Source: an uncultured Oscillospiraceae bacterium | GTDB lineage: Bacteria; Bacillota; Clostridia; Oscillospirales; Ruminococcaceae | Length of the DNA stretch: 29,977 nt | Direction: 5' to 3' | NCBI GenBank assembly: GCA_934232845.1 | Contig: CAKQGD010000019.1 | Location: forward strand, 1-29,977 | Shown here: piece after piece, positions 7,358 to 15,495 of the stretch | Layout: every line of letters starts with the position of its first letter | Position numbering within the stretch: the stretch's first letter is position 1 | Notes under the pieces: model-generated | What the model was told of the DNA's origin: nothing | Database searches by the model: none | The model's input: only the letters and a program-made list of their open reading frames with translations | Translations under genes and position numbers: made by a program

Positions 7358-7936
7358 CTATTCTTCTTCGGGATTCTCCGCAGTACGTTCTGCGGCGCGT
7401 TTCTTATCGTTGATTCGCAGTATGATTTCTTCTGCGGCAATCTGCAGGTCTATTTTTTCGTTTCTGAGTTCTGGAACATCTCCGACGGTAATGATGCTGC
7501 CGGGCTCCATTTTGTCCAGATCAATTGTGATGGTATCAATCATGTCTTTTGGAAAAGAGGAATACGGAATTTCGGTCAGTATTTTTTCCGGTGTACCCAT
7601 TGCTTTTTCTGAATTTTTCAGAATGATATGGATAATACTGTTGACCTTGACGTCGGCCTTCAGAGCTTGAAAGCTGATGTGAAGAATCTCATTGTTCAGA
7701 GGATGGATAGATTTTTCCTTGATCTGGACGGGAATCATCTGTCCATCGAGATCAAGCTTCAGCTTGCTGCCTTCCCGTTTTTCACGAATCAACTTGCGGG
7801 CCGCCGCTTCATCCATTTGAAGGGAGATGGAATCGGGAAGAGGCCCTCCGAAAACGCTTCCGGGAACAATACCGGTGCGCCTTAACTGCTTCGCTTTGAT
7901 GGTGAAGTCTCTTTTGTTCACGGTAATGACATTCAT
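7358..7936 (-). CDS. rplY: 50S ribosomal protein L25/general stress protein Ctc
   Basis: A 192-residue protein of the L25/TL5/Ctc family that binds 5S rRNA in the central protuberance of the large subunit. The N-terminal L25 domain (about 1-90) begins with VNKRDFTIKAKQLRRTGIVPGSVFG, here cited only up to its recognisable RRTGIVPGSVFG core. The C-terminal beta domain (about 95-180) has the usual IPYSSFPKDMIDTITIDL region. The length matches the long Ctc form rather than the short enterobacterial L25, and the tail is acidic (ENPEEE). The start is ATG 7936, with GGAGG 7 nt upstream; an ATG 11 codons earlier lacks a ribosome site. It is a single-gene unit with its own promoter, a 160-nt leader carrying a hairpin/U-run element, and a terminator. 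In Bacillus, Ctc is a general stress protein; whether that holds here is unknown. Confidence 0.93.
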   Translation of the reverse strand: MNVITVNKRDFTIKAKQLRRTGIVPGSVFGGPLPDSISLQMDEAAARKLIREKREGSKLKLDLDGQMIPVQIKEKSIHPLNNEILHISFQALKADVKVNSIIHIILKNSEKAMGTPEKILTEIPYSSFPKDMIDTITIDLDKMEPGSIITVGDVPELRNEKIDLQIAAEEIILRINDKKRAAERTAENPEEE

Positions 7937-8012
7937 ATGCGTTTCCTCCAGCAATATAATTTTATGCAAACCTCATATATTTCAGTATAAGGTAATTGCC
8001 GCTTTGGATTGT

Positions 8013-8070
8013 AAAAAAAAGAAGGACCCCTCATACAACACCGTGCGGTGCAATACGAAAAGCCCTTCTT
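8013..8070 (-). promoter_or_regulatory. Long G-U-rich hairpin with U run in the L25 leader (candidate attenuator)
   Basis: Read as minus-strand RNA, 8070-8019 folds on itself along its whole length: of 24 facing positions around a GCAC loop, 23 pair, seven as G-U wobbles, with one U-U mismatch. A U8 run (8020-8013) follows at once, the form of an intrinsic terminator. It lies about 25 nt after the predicted transcription start and 83 nt before the L25 ATG. No minus-strand gene precedes it, so it is not the end of another known gene. The wobbles show that the structure belongs to the minus-strand RNA, because the plus-strand copy would not pair there. It could attenuate L25 expression or end a short independent RNA. 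Confidence 0.65.
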
Positions 8071-8102
8071 AAATGACGGTTCTTTTCTATTAAATTAAAT
8101 TT

Positions 8103-8131
8103 ATTATAGCACATTTAAATTGCAAAAGCAA
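8103..8131 (-). promoter_or_regulatory. SigA-type promoter for the L25 leader
   Basis: Minus strand TTGCTT (8131-8126), a 17-nt spacer and a perfect TATAAT (8108-8103) predict a start near 8096. It is oriented towards the hairpin element and rplY. Confidence 0.75.
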
Positions 8132-8247
8132 GACAGGTATTTTACATATGCCAAAGAGTACATTCAATCCTTGCCAAATCAGCGAAAATTCGATTGGAAA
8201 TAGAAGTGTGCTCTCGAAAGGACGGTTTTTCCTCTTATAAATTTTCA

Positions 8248-8276
8248 TTGAAACGAATCCTTTCTAAGCTTATAAT
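8248..8276 (+). promoter_or_regulatory. SigA-type promoter for nnrD
   Basis: TTGAAA (8248-8253), a 17-nt spacer and TATAAT (8271-8276) lie 28 nt before the nnrD ATG. It is divergent from the rplY promoter. The 116 bases between the two -35 elements are AT-rich, and I see no further feature there. Confidence 0.75.
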
Positions 8277-8304
8277 GATGTAAAAACAGGAAAGAGGGCG
8301 TTTT

Positions 8305-9234
8305 ATGAGAAAGGATCCAATGCAGGATTCCGGCGCGCCGGAGAGCCGTTTTTCGCAAGATGAAGCTCCTCTTACGGCGAGCGAGGCATGCGCACTTCTT
8401 CCCAAAAGAAATCCGGCGTCGCACAAAGGCGATTTCGGAAGGGCGCTGATCGCGGCGGGCAGTGACCGTTATCGGGGAGCCGCGGCGCTCTCCGTGCATA
8501 TGGCCCTGCGCGGCGGTGCGGGAATTGTAACGCTTGCTTCGGTGGAGACGGTGATAGCGTCAGTATCCGCCAGCCTGTGGGAGGCGACCTTTCTGCCGTG
8601 CGCGGAGACGAAGGAGGGATCGATTGCCGCGGAGAACGCGCCGATGCTTCTCCGTGAGTGCGAGAGTGCCCAAGCGCTTCTGATAGGCTGCGGAATGGGC
8701 AGAAGCAAGGACACAGAGGCTCTGGTAAAAGCCGTTCTCACAGGGGTGCAATGTCCGGTTGTTCTCGATGCCGACGCGCTGAATGTCTTACAGGGCAGCG
8801 TGGAGATTTTGAAAACCGCGGCGTGCCCTTTGGTGATAACGCCGCATATCGGAGAGATGGCTCGCCTGACCGGAATTTTGCCCGAAAAAATTAAAAAAGA
8901 CCCCAAAGAGACCGCGCTGCGCTTTTCCCGGGAAAGCCGTGCAGTTGTTGTGCTGAAAGACGCGGTTACGGTGATCGCCGCGCCGGACGGTAAAATCGGC
9001 TGTATATACGGGCTTTGCTCGGGGCTTGCCCGCGGAGGAAGCGGGGATGCTCTGACGGGCCTGCTCGTTTCCTTTTTGGCACAAGGGACGCCGCCGTTTG
9101 AAGCAGCCTCTGCCGCTGCCGTACTTCATGCCGAGGCGGGCAGACGGTGTGCGGCGAGGCGTTCGCAGAGCGGTATGCGGATTTCCGAACTCGCAGATGA
9201 TCTGTGCGAAATTTTTCGGGAAAACGGCCAGTAA
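8305..9234 (+). CDS. nnrD: ADP/ATP-dependent NAD(P)H-hydrate dehydratase
   Basis: A 309-residue protein matching the C-terminal (YjeF/CARKD) domain of the NAD(P)HX repair enzymes. These dehydrate damaged, hydrated NADH or NADPH back to the working cofactor in the cytoplasm. Motifs seen are KGDFGRALIAAGS (41-53, nucleotide loop), TPHIGEMARL (179-188) and the ribokinase-like GGSGDALTG (244-252) with catalytic Asp248. There is no fused N-terminal epimerase (NnrE) domain and no nnrE in the window, so the epimerase must be encoded elsewhere if present. A purine-rich site, GAAAGAGGG, precedes ATG 8305; an in-frame Met at codon 6 is an alternative. It heads a unit with the pseudouridine synthase, whose start lies 58 nt downstream. 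Confidence 0.9.
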   Translation: MRKDPMQDSGAPESRFSQDEAPLTASEACALLPKRNPASHKGDFGRALIAAGSDRYRGAAALSVHMALRGGAGIVTLASVETVIASVSASLWEATFLPCAETKEGSIAAENAPMLLRECESAQALLIGCGMGRSKDTEALVKAVLTGVQCPVVLDADALNVLQGSVEILKTAACPLVITPHIGEMARLTGILPEKIKKDPKETALRFSRESRAVVVLKDAVTVIAAPDGKIGCIYGLCSGLARGGSGDALTGLLVSFLAQGTPPFEAASAAAVLHAEAGRRCAARRSQSGMRISELADDLCEIFRENGQ

Positions 9235-9292
9235 AATCCGTATACGGCAAAGTCTTTGCAGAGAAAATGCCGGTGAATGGGGAGGGAACCCT

Positions 9293-10189
9293 GTGCGGGA
9301 ATTTTTTTATCCGGTGGACGAAAAATCCGACGGCCTTACGGTTCAGGAATTTTTATATGAGCACGGCTATTCGAAGCGATTGGTCATTCGCCTAAAACAG
9401 ACCGAAAGCGGGCTTACGGTACAGGGACGGCGTGTGCGTTCCACGACTGTGCTGCGGCGGGGGGATACACTTTGCACCGTGATGCCGGAGGGCTCTCAAC
9501 GGCGTACGGATGCAAAAATAGATATTCCGATTTTGTACGAGGACGAAGATATGATCGTCTGCGATAAACCGGCGGGATTGGCGTGTCATCGCTCCGGCGG
9601 GCATCGTGACGATACGCTGGAACAGGCGTTTGAGGGAGGAGCACTTCGCGCGGTCTATCGTCTTGATAAGGATACAAGCGGGCTTTTGGTACTTGCAAAA
9701 CATCCTTTGGCAGCGGCTCGGCTCCATACCGCTGTGGAAAAGCGATATCTCTCGGTTGCGCAGGGATTCTTTTCGCAGAAGAAAGGCGCAGTCGAAATGC
9801 CGCTTTTGCGTCGGACTCCGTATGAGCCGAAGCAGATTTTTGACCCTGCCGGACTTCCCGCAAGAACCGTCTATCGCGTTTTGTGGGAGGGAGAAGGCCG
9901 CAGTGCGGTACTGTGCCGCTTGATGACAGGAAGAATGCATCAGATTCGCGCGCATTTTGCCGAGGTGGGACATCCGCTTTTAGGGGATGCGATGTATGGC
10001 GGAGACTGCACCTTGCTGTCTCGGCAGGCACTGCACTGTGCTGCGATTCGTTTGGAACATCCCGTTACAGGAAAAGAGCTTTTCTTTTTTTCCGAGGTTC
10101 CAACTGACCTGCGCACGGTTCTGCCGGAGAGTCTTTGCGGAAAATTTATTTTCCCAATTTGTACAAACTCGCTGAAAGAGTGTCTTTGA
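9293..10189 (+). CDS. RluA-family pseudouridine synthase
   Basis: A 298-residue enzyme that isomerises uridines in RNA, probably 23S rRNA. An S4-like RNA-binding region (about 10-65) precedes the synthase domain, which has YEDEDMIVCDKPAG (about 82-95), the catalytic motif RLDKDTSG (123-130, Asp125) and RMHQIRAHF with GHPLLGD near the C-terminal third. The start is GTG 9293, with GGGAGGG 6 nt upstream; the frame is open further upstream, but that part overlaps nnrD and lacks a ribosome site. The paralogue (RluB/C/D-like) cannot be assigned from motifs alone. It follows nnrD and is probably on the same transcript; no clear terminator was seen before the next promoter. Confidence 0.9.
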   Translation: MREFFYPVDEKSDGLTVQEFLYEHGYSKRLVIRLKQTESGLTVQGRRVRSTTVLRRGDTLCTVMPEGSQRRTDAKIDIPILYEDEDMIVCDKPAGLACHRSGGHRDDTLEQAFEGGALRAVYRLDKDTSGLLVLAKHPLAAARLHTAVEKRYLSVAQGFFSQKKGAVEMPLLRRTPYEPKQIFDPAGLPARTVYRVLWEGEGRSAVLCRLMTGRMHQIRAHFAEVGHPLLGDAMYGGDCTLLSRQALHCAAIRLEHPVTGKELFFFSEVPTDLRTVLPESLCGKFIFPICTNSLKECL

Positions 10190-10297
10190 CAAAAACACAA
10201 ACGTATTTATATGGTCTACATATGTATTTCAACAAAAGACAAAAGCGTTTACAATATATACAGTTTTGTCAAAAAGGCATAAAATCAAAATGCGGCA

Positions 10298-10354
10298 TTG
10301 TATTTTTTGGCTATTTCCGCTATAATTATTTTTTGAAGAGGAGGAAACCTCTTC
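10298..10354 (+). promoter_or_regulatory. Promoter and short leader hairpin of the liv operon
   Basis: TTGTAT (10298-10303), a 17-nt spacer and TATAAT (10321-10326) precede a 7-bp inverted repeat, GAAGAGG with CCTCTTC (10335-10354), which lies at about the transcription start and 25 nt before the binding-protein ATG. The repeat could be an operator or a 5' mRNA hairpin. A good TTGACA at 10188-10193 lacks a matching -10. The AT-rich stretch from 10190 to 10297 holds no gene. Confidence 0.65.
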
Positions 10355-10379
10355 CAAGATTGAATGGAGGAAATAAAAC

Positions 10380-11600
10380 ATGAAAAAGCTTTTTTCCGTA
10401 CTGCTTTGTGTCGCTCTTGTTCTGAGCCTTGTCGCCTGCGGCGGCGCGGCTTCCGGCGCGTCCGGCAGCACGTCCGGTTCGGCTGAGGAGCAGCCTTCCG
10501 GTGAAAAGGTCATTAAAATCGGTGTATTTGAACCCCAGAGCGGCCAGAATGCGGCCGGCGGCAAGAAAGAGATCCTCGGTATTGAGTATGCCAATTCTCT
10601 GTATCCCACCGTTGAAATCGGCGGTGAGGAATACCAGATTCAGCTTGTGTATGCGGACAATGCATCCGATGCGGCCAAGGCTCCCTCTGCTGCGCAGACT
10701 CTGATCAGCGCGGGCTGCTCCGTCGTGGTCGGTACCTATGGTTCCGGCTGTGCGATTGCCGCGGGTCCTCTTTTCCAGGAAGCGAGCATTCCCGCGATCG
10801 GCACCTCCTGCACCAACCCGCAGGTTACACTTGACAACGACTACTATTTCCGCGTTTCCTATATCGATCCCTTCCAGGGCGAAGTCATGGCCAACTACGC
10901 TTTGAAGGCCGGCGCGAAGAACTGCGCCGTCATCGTGGAAGCCGGCGACGACTATTCCGCGGGCTTCGGCAACTACTTTACCAAGGCGTTTGAAGCCGGC
11001 AGCGGTACTTGCCAGACTGTCGAATTCCAGACCGGTGAGACGGATTTCTCCACCATTATGGCGAACCTTGTGGCGGCCGGTGTGGATGGTATATTCGCTC
11101 CCGTTTCGATCGAAACTGCTCCGCTGATCATTAATCAGGCCCGTGAGAGCGGAATTACCTGCCCGATCATGGCCGGTGATACGTGGGATGACATCTCCAT
11201 TGCCGAGCGTGCCGGAGCCAATGCGACCGACGTTTACTTCTCCTGCTTCTTTGATTCCACCGATGAAACCAACGCTGCGGGCGTTGAATTTGTCAAGGGC
11301 TTCACCGAGTGGGTGGCTGCCGATGCTGCACGTGTAGAAAACAACGGCGGCAATGCCGATGCAATCTCCAGCGTGACTCCCTGCGGCTATGACGCTTATA
11401 TGGCTGCTTATCATGCGATTCAGACTGCCGGCTCTGTTGAGGGTCCTGCGATTCGCGACGCGCTTGCCGGTTTGAAGGTAGAAGGTCTCGTGACCGGCGA
11501 CCTCTCCTTTGACGAGAACGGCGACGCGATCAAGAACTATGTTGCGATCAAGACCATCAAGGACGGCGAGATCGTATTCTCTACCGCTTACGAGGGCTGA
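10380..11600 (+). CDS. livJ: Branched-chain amino acid ABC transporter, substrate-binding lipoprotein
   Basis: A 406-residue exported lipoprotein. The signal peptide (MKKLF plus a hydrophobic core) ends in the lipobox LVAC with lipidated Cys20, then a Gly/Ser/Ala linker to about residue 43. The mature part is a periplasmic-binding-protein type I (Leu/Ile/Val-binding) domain beginning IKIGVFEPQSGQNA, with YGSGCAIAAGPLFQEASIP in the ligand-binding lobe (quoted to 19 residues). It delivers substrate, probably branched-chain amino acids or another small amide, to the LivHM permease. GGAGG lies 9 nt before the ATG. It is the first of five liv genes and is separated from livH by a hairpin, which usually allows excess binding protein. 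Linked genes support the transporter role; ligand specificity cannot be read from sequence. Confidence 0.92.
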   Translation: MKKLFSVLLCVALVLSLVACGGAASGASGSTSGSAEEQPSGEKVIKIGVFEPQSGQNAAGGKKEILGIEYANSLYPTVEIGGEEYQIQLVYADNASDAAKAPSAAQTLISAGCSVVVGTYGSGCAIAAGPLFQEASIPAIGTSCTNPQVTLDNDYYFRVSYIDPFQGEVMANYALKAGAKNCAVIVEAGDDYSAGFGNYFTKAFEAGSGTCQTVEFQTGETDFSTIMANLVAAGVDGIFAPVSIETAPLIINQARESGITCPIMAGDTWDDISIAERAGANATDVYFSCFFDSTDETNAAGVEFVKGFTEWVAADAARVENNGGNADAISSVTPCGYDAYMAAYHAIQTAGSVEGPAIRDALAGLKVEGLVTGDLSFDENGDAIKNYVAIKTIKDGEIVFSTAYEG

Positions 11601-11640
11601 TGTTCTTTCGTAAGCAGCTGACCTAAAAAAACGAAGATGT

Positions 11641-11669
11641 AGTGAGGGGACGAATTTCGTCTCCTCACT
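11641..11669 (+). terminator. Intercistronic hairpin between livJ and livH
   Basis: A 12-bp stem (AGTGAGGGGACG with CGTCTCCTCACT, one G-T pair) has a 5-nt loop and a weak AT tail. The rest of the operon lies downstream without an obvious new promoter, so this is probably a partial terminator or a 3' stabiliser of livJ mRNA. Confidence 0.6.
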
Positions 11670-11770
11670 ATATTTCGGTATATGGGTGACTTGTGTTTTC
11701 AGGAGCGGGTAAATTTTTCCCGCCGCTCAAAGCGCAAGCTCCCAAAAAAAGAGAAGGAGGGCTTCTTTTC

Positions 11771-12658
11771 ATGCAAGACGCGACTTATTATATTCAGCTG
11801 CTGCTGTCTGGCGTCACCGTCGGAAGTCTGTATGCGCTTATTGCAATCGGTTATACAATGGTTTACGGTATTCTTCGTCTGATCAACTTTGCTCACGGCG
11901 ACATTTTTATGATGGCCGGCTTTTTTATGATTTACCTGAGCGCGAGCACCAGCTTTTATGTCAGCGTACCGGTTACACTGCTGCTTACGGTTCTGCTCGG
12001 CATTACGATCGAGCGAGTAGCCTACAAGCCTCTGAGATCGGCTCCGCGTATGTCGGTCATGATCTCTGCAATCGGCGTCTCTTATCTGCTGCAGAACCTT
12101 GCGACCTATATTACGGGCGGCTTGGCGCGCCCGTATCCGGAGATGTCCTTTTTGACGCATACCGTTACGCTCGGTTCGATGTCGGTTAAGGTGATTACAA
12201 TTGTCACGCCGATTTTGACTCTGCTGCTTGTACTTGCTTTGGTACTGCTGATCAATCATACCAAGATCGGCATGGCAATGCGCGCCGTTTCCAAAGATTT
12301 TTCCACATCACAGTTGATGGGGATTCGGGTGGATAACGTAATTCAGGTGACATTTGTCATCGGGTCTTTCCTTGCGGCGATCGGTTCGATTCTGTACTTT
12401 TCCAACTATGGACAGGTCAGCCCGACAATCGGCGCCATGCCCGGCCTCAAAGCTTTCGTTGCTGCGGTGTTCGGCGGCATCGGGTCTATTCCGGGCGCGG
12501 TGCTCGGCGCATTTATTATCGGTATCTGTGAGTCCTTTATCAAGGCAAATAATGAGATCGCAATTTTCTCCAACGCGTTTACGTTTGTTCTGCTGATTGT
12601 GATCCTGCTCTTTAAGCCGAACGGCATGTTCGGTGAAAAAATGACGGAGAAGGTGTGA
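11771..12658 (+). CDS. livH: Branched-chain amino acid ABC transporter permease LivH
   Basis: A 295-residue inner-membrane permease with about eight hydrophobic segments. Typical LivH features are GSLYALIAIGYTMVYGILRL and NFAHGD near the N-terminus, and GGIGSIPGAVLGA near the C-terminus, the cytoplasmic loop that contacts the ATPases. With LivM it forms the translocation channel. The start is ATG 11771, with AGGAGGG 9 nt upstream; the frame extends 26 codons further but without a ribosome site. It is followed after 4 nt by livM. Confidence 0.92.
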   Translation: MQDATYYIQLLLSGVTVGSLYALIAIGYTMVYGILRLINFAHGDIFMMAGFFMIYLSASTSFYVSVPVTLLLTVLLGITIERVAYKPLRSAPRMSVMISAIGVSYLLQNLATYITGGLARPYPEMSFLTHTVTLGSMSVKVITIVTPILTLLLVLALVLLINHTKIGMAMRAVSKDFSTSQLMGIRVDNVIQVTFVIGSFLAAIGSILYFSNYGQVSPTIGAMPGLKAFVAAVFGGIGSIPGAVLGAFIIGICESFIKANNEIAIFSNAFTFVLLIVILLFKPNGMFGEKMTEKV

Positions 12659-12662
12659 GACG

Positions 12663-13766
12663 ATGAAAAAGAAAAGAGACCTCATTCTCTCTCTGATTTT
12701 GGCGGCAGTTTTGTGCGTGCTTCTTTTCCTTGTGGATACTCGGTATCACAACACGATGCTTTCCACCGTTATCCAAAAGGGTTCGATTTATGCACTGCTC
12801 GCAGTTTCTCTGAACCTTCTCAACGGCTTTACCGGGCTGTTCTCTCTGGGACAGGCGGGGTTTATGATGATCGGTGCGTACACCTATGCAATTTTGACGA
12901 TTCCGGTGGAGTCCCGTGCATCGGTTTATCAGTATTTTGACGGCGGCATCGTACAGTTTGCGCTGCCGAAGCTGCTTGCAATCGCGCTTGCCGGCGCAGT
13001 GGCGGCCGCCTTTGCCTATTTGGTAGGAAAACCCGTTCTGCGCCTCAAGAGCGACTACCTCGCGATCGCGACGCTGGGCTTTGCGGAGATTATGCGCGCT
13101 ATTATCCAGTGGAACAAACTTGGCCCGCTGACAAATGCATCCAACCTTTTGAAAAAGTTTCCGCGGTATTCGAGTATCTTTTTTCCGGTTTTGCTTTCTG
13201 CGATCTGTATCGGCATTATCGTGCTGCTGATCAATTCTTCGTATGGACGCGCATTCAAGGCGATCCGCGACGATGAGATCGCGGCCGAAGCCATGGGAAT
13301 CAGCCTTTCGCGCCACAAGATTATAGCCTTTGTTATCTCGAGTTTTTTTGCAGGCATCGGCGGTGCGCTGCTGGCAATGTTTTCCGCGAGCGTGCAGGCA
13401 AAATCGTTTACCTCCGCGATGACCTATGAGATTTTGCTGATTGTTGTCATCGGCGGTATCGGTTCGGTCACGGGATCTGTACTCGGTTCGTTTTTGTATA
13501 TTGCATGTTCCGAGTGGTGGCTACGATTTCTTGACGATCCGGCGCCATATTTCGGCGCGTCTTTTGCAGAGAAAGTTCCCTTTATGCGCGGCGGTTTCCG
13601 CATGGTTGTATTCTCTGTTGTAATTATGATTATCGTGCTGTTTTATCGGCAGGGCATTATGGGAACGCGGGAATTTTCTTGGGACGGAATCATCGGTTTT
13701 CTAAAAAATCCGTTTGGCCTGAGAAACCGAAAGGTAAAAGGGAAGGAGGCGGAGAAAAATGCCTGA
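12663..13766 (+). CDS. livM: Branched-chain amino acid ABC transporter permease LivM
   Basis: A 367-residue membrane permease, partner of LivH. It has an N-terminal membrane segment after KKKR, the family motif LNGFTGLFSLGQAGFMMIGA (within about 55-76), AIRDDEIAAEAMGI in the ATPase-contact loop and GGIGSVTGSVLGS near the C-terminus. Compared with many LivM proteins, a short periplasmic-side stretch around SVYQYFDGGIVQ and the basic C-terminal tail (RNRKVKGKEAEKNA) add length. GAAGGTGTGAG precedes the ATG, only 4 nt after the livH stop. It overlaps the start of livG by 8 nt, consistent with translational coupling. Confidence 0.92.
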   Translation: MKKKRDLILSLILAAVLCVLLFLVDTRYHNTMLSTVIQKGSIYALLAVSLNLLNGFTGLFSLGQAGFMMIGAYTYAILTIPVESRASVYQYFDGGIVQFALPKLLAIALAGAVAAAFAYLVGKPVLRLKSDYLAIATLGFAEIMRAIIQWNKLGPLTNASNLLKKFPRYSSIFFPVLLSAICIGIIVLLINSSYGRAFKAIRDDEIAAEAMGISLSRHKIIAFVISSFFAGIGGALLAMFSASVQAKSFTSAMTYEILLIVVIGGIGSVTGSVLGSFLYIACSEWWLRFLDDPAPYFGASFAEKVPFMRGGFRMVVFSVVIMIIVLFYRQGIMGTREFSWDGIIGFLKNPFGLRNRKVKGKEAEKNA

Positions 13767-14625
13767 GAACGTGCTTCATGTAGAAAACGTTACGATGCAG
13801 TTCGGCGGCGTTGTCGCCGTCAACAATCTTTCCCTCGACATTCCGAAAGGGCAGATCGTTGCTTTGATCGGGCCTAACGGAGCAGGCAAAACCACGGCTT
13901 TTAACTGTATTACGGGCGTGTATGAGCCGACCAACGGTCTGGTTGAATTTATGGGGCAGCCCATGGTGCGCAATTATCCCCACGGCAAAATGGCAAAGCT
14001 TTATAAGGGAGAAAACGGCTCGCTGTATTCTGCCGCGGATCCCAAAACCGGCAAACAGATTCTTGCGCCACTGCCCGACCAGATTACAAAGCTTGGCATT
14101 GCGCGCACTTTTCAGAATATCCGACTGTGGAAGAGCATGACCGTTTTTGAGAATGTTCTGGTCGCAAAGCATATGCGCGCAAAGCAGAGCGTTTTTACCG
14201 CTGCGTTTCGTCTGAACGCCGCGGAGGAAAAACGGATGCGCGACGAAACAAACGCGCTTCTGGCCGAGCAGGGGCTGGATAAATACAAGGATGAAATTGC
14301 GACAAGCCTTCCTTACGGGTTGCAGCGCCGTCTGGAAATTGCCCGCGCACTTGCAACGGAGCCCAAGCTTCTGTTGCTCGACGAACCGGCAGCCGGCATG
14401 AACCCGCAGGAAACGCAGGAACTGGCCGATTTTATTCGAGAAATCCGCGACAGTCATCAGCTGACAATCTTTTTGATCGAGCATCATATGGACCTTGTAA
14501 TGAAGATTTCCGATTATATCTATGTAATCGATTTTGGAAGTGAGATCGCACAGGGAGTTCCGAAGGATGTTCAGAATAATCAACGTGTAATCGACGCCTA
14601 TCTGGGGGTGACGGAGGATGCTTAA
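13759..14625 (+). CDS. livG: Branched-chain amino acid ABC transporter ATPase LivG
   Basis: A 288-residue ATPase that powers LivHM. It shows Walker A GPNGAGKT (38-45), Q-loop TFQNIRLW (Gln119), signature LPYGLQRR (184-191), Walker B LLLLDEP (204-210) and the switch His in IEHHMD. The C-terminal part (IAQGVPKDVQNN...YLG) is the LivG-type tail. Between the first beta sheet and the Q-loop, about 25 residues more than usual (about 75-104, YKGENGSLYSAADPKTGK) look like an insertion. The ribosome site GGAGG lies within the livM end, giving an 8-nt overlap; it likewise overlaps livF by 8 nt. Confidence 0.93.
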   Translation: MPENVLHVENVTMQFGGVVAVNNLSLDIPKGQIVALIGPNGAGKTTAFNCITGVYEPTNGLVEFMGQPMVRNYPHGKMAKLYKGENGSLYSAADPKTGKQILAPLPDQITKLGIARTFQNIRLWKSMTVFENVLVAKHMRAKQSVFTAAFRLNAAEEKRMRDETNALLAEQGLDKYKDEIATSLPYGLQRRLEIARALATEPKLLLLDEPAAGMNPQETQELADFIREIRDSHQLTIFLIEHHMDLVMKISDYIYVIDFGSEIAQGVPKDVQNNQRVIDAYLGVTEDA

Positions 14626-15322
14626 AATCACGAATCTCAAGGTCGCCTACGGAGGGATTCAGGCGCTGCGAGGCATTGATCTTGAGGTGCCGGACGGCAA
14701 AATTGTTACTCTGATCGGCGCAAACGGCGCGGGAAAATCTACGACCCTGCAGGCAATCAGCGGCCTTGTACGCGCGGCGGACGGTTCCATTCAGTATGAC
14801 GGAAAAGAACTGATCGGAATGCCGACACATCAAATCATCTCCTCCGGTATCGCCCTTGTTCCGGAAGGACGGCGTGTGTTCGCGGATTTGACAGTTTTGG
14901 AAAATCTGAAAATCGGTGCTTATCTGCGCCGTGATAAGGACGAGATCGAAAAAGACATTGAGTGGGTTTATTCACTGTTTCCCCGCTTGAAGGAACGTCA
15001 CTGGCAGCTTGCGGGTACGCTTTCCGGCGGCGAGCAGCAGATGCTGGCGGTCGGGCGTGCGCTGATGAGCCGCCCCAAGCTGATGATGATGGATGAGCCT
15101 TCTCTCGGCCTCGCTCCGCTGATCGTACAGGATATTTTCTCGATTGTACAGGAAATAAACCGTCAGGGTGTTACAATTCTTCTCATTGAACAGAATGCGA
15201 ATATGGCGCTGAAAATTGCCGACTTTGCCTATGTTTTGGAAACGGGCACGATTACAATGTCCGGCGCCGGAAAAGAGCTTTTGGCGGATCCCCGCATTCG
15301 TGCGGCATATCTCGGCGCATAA
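14618..15322 (+). CDS. livF: Branched-chain amino acid ABC transporter ATPase LivF
   Basis: A 234-residue ATPase, the second nucleotide-binding subunit of the transporter. Motifs are Walker A GANGAGKS (34-41), VPEGRRVF after the Q-loop region, signature LSGGEQQ (135-141), Walker B LMMMDEP (155-161) and switch His/Gln region LLIEQNA. The length and the VPEGR motif are typical of LivF rather than LivG. It overlaps livG by 8 nt and is the last gene of the operon, followed 6 nt after its stop by a strong terminator. Confidence 0.93.
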   Translation: MLKITNLKVAYGGIQALRGIDLEVPDGKIVTLIGANGAGKSTTLQAISGLVRAADGSIQYDGKELIGMPTHQIISSGIALVPEGRRVFADLTVLENLKIGAYLRRDKDEIEKDIEWVYSLFPRLKERHWQLAGTLSGGEQQMLAVGRALMSRPKLMMMDEPSLGLAPLIVQDIFSIVQEINRQGVTILLIEQNANMALKIADFAYVLETGTITMSGAGKELLADPRIRAAYLGA

Positions 15323-15328
15323 ACAGGA

Positions 15329-15360
15329 AAAAACCGCACGGCAGTACGTGCGGTTTTTGT
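15329..15360 (+). terminator. Terminator of the liv operon
   Basis: A stem ACCGCACG/CGTGCGGT (15333-15340 with 15347-15354) has a 6-nt loop and flanking A/T pairs, and is followed by TTTTTGTTTG on the plus strand. Confidence 0.85.
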
Positions 15361-15391
15361 TTGTACAGAGTCAGCCGTTCACCGGAATGTC

Positions 15392-15420
15392 TTGTTTAAA
15401 AGGAAAAAATGTATTATAAT
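15392..15420 (+). promoter_or_regulatory. SigA-type promoter for the DUF4438 gene
   Basis: TTGTTT (15392-15397), a 17-nt spacer and TATAAT (15415-15420) lie about 75 nt before the ATG at 15496 and just after the liv terminator, so the gene is its own transcription unit. Confidence 0.75.
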
Positions 15421-15495
15421 ATCCGCATAAAAGGTACCGGTTTTACCGCAAATCTGCGGCATCAAAGACGTTTTCTGCGACAGGAGGAAAAAACT

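Noticed and set aside
8147..8247. Search for a gene or RNA between the rplY and nnrD promoters
   Set aside because: AT-rich sequence with no open frame, tRNA-like fold or clear repeat.
10188..10220. TTGACA at 10188-10193 as the liv promoter
   Set aside because: No acceptable -10 at 16-18 nt. The TTGTAT/TATAAT pair at 10298-10326 is better placed and better matched.
10326..11414. Long minus-strand ORF (362 codons) opposite livJ
   Set aside because: A shadow of the strongly biased livJ codon use. It has no ribosome site or family features and overlaps the liv promoter.
13690..14640. Minus-strand ORF of 316 codons opposite livG
   Set aside because: It lies entirely opposite a gene with full Walker motifs. 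The peptide resembles no family.
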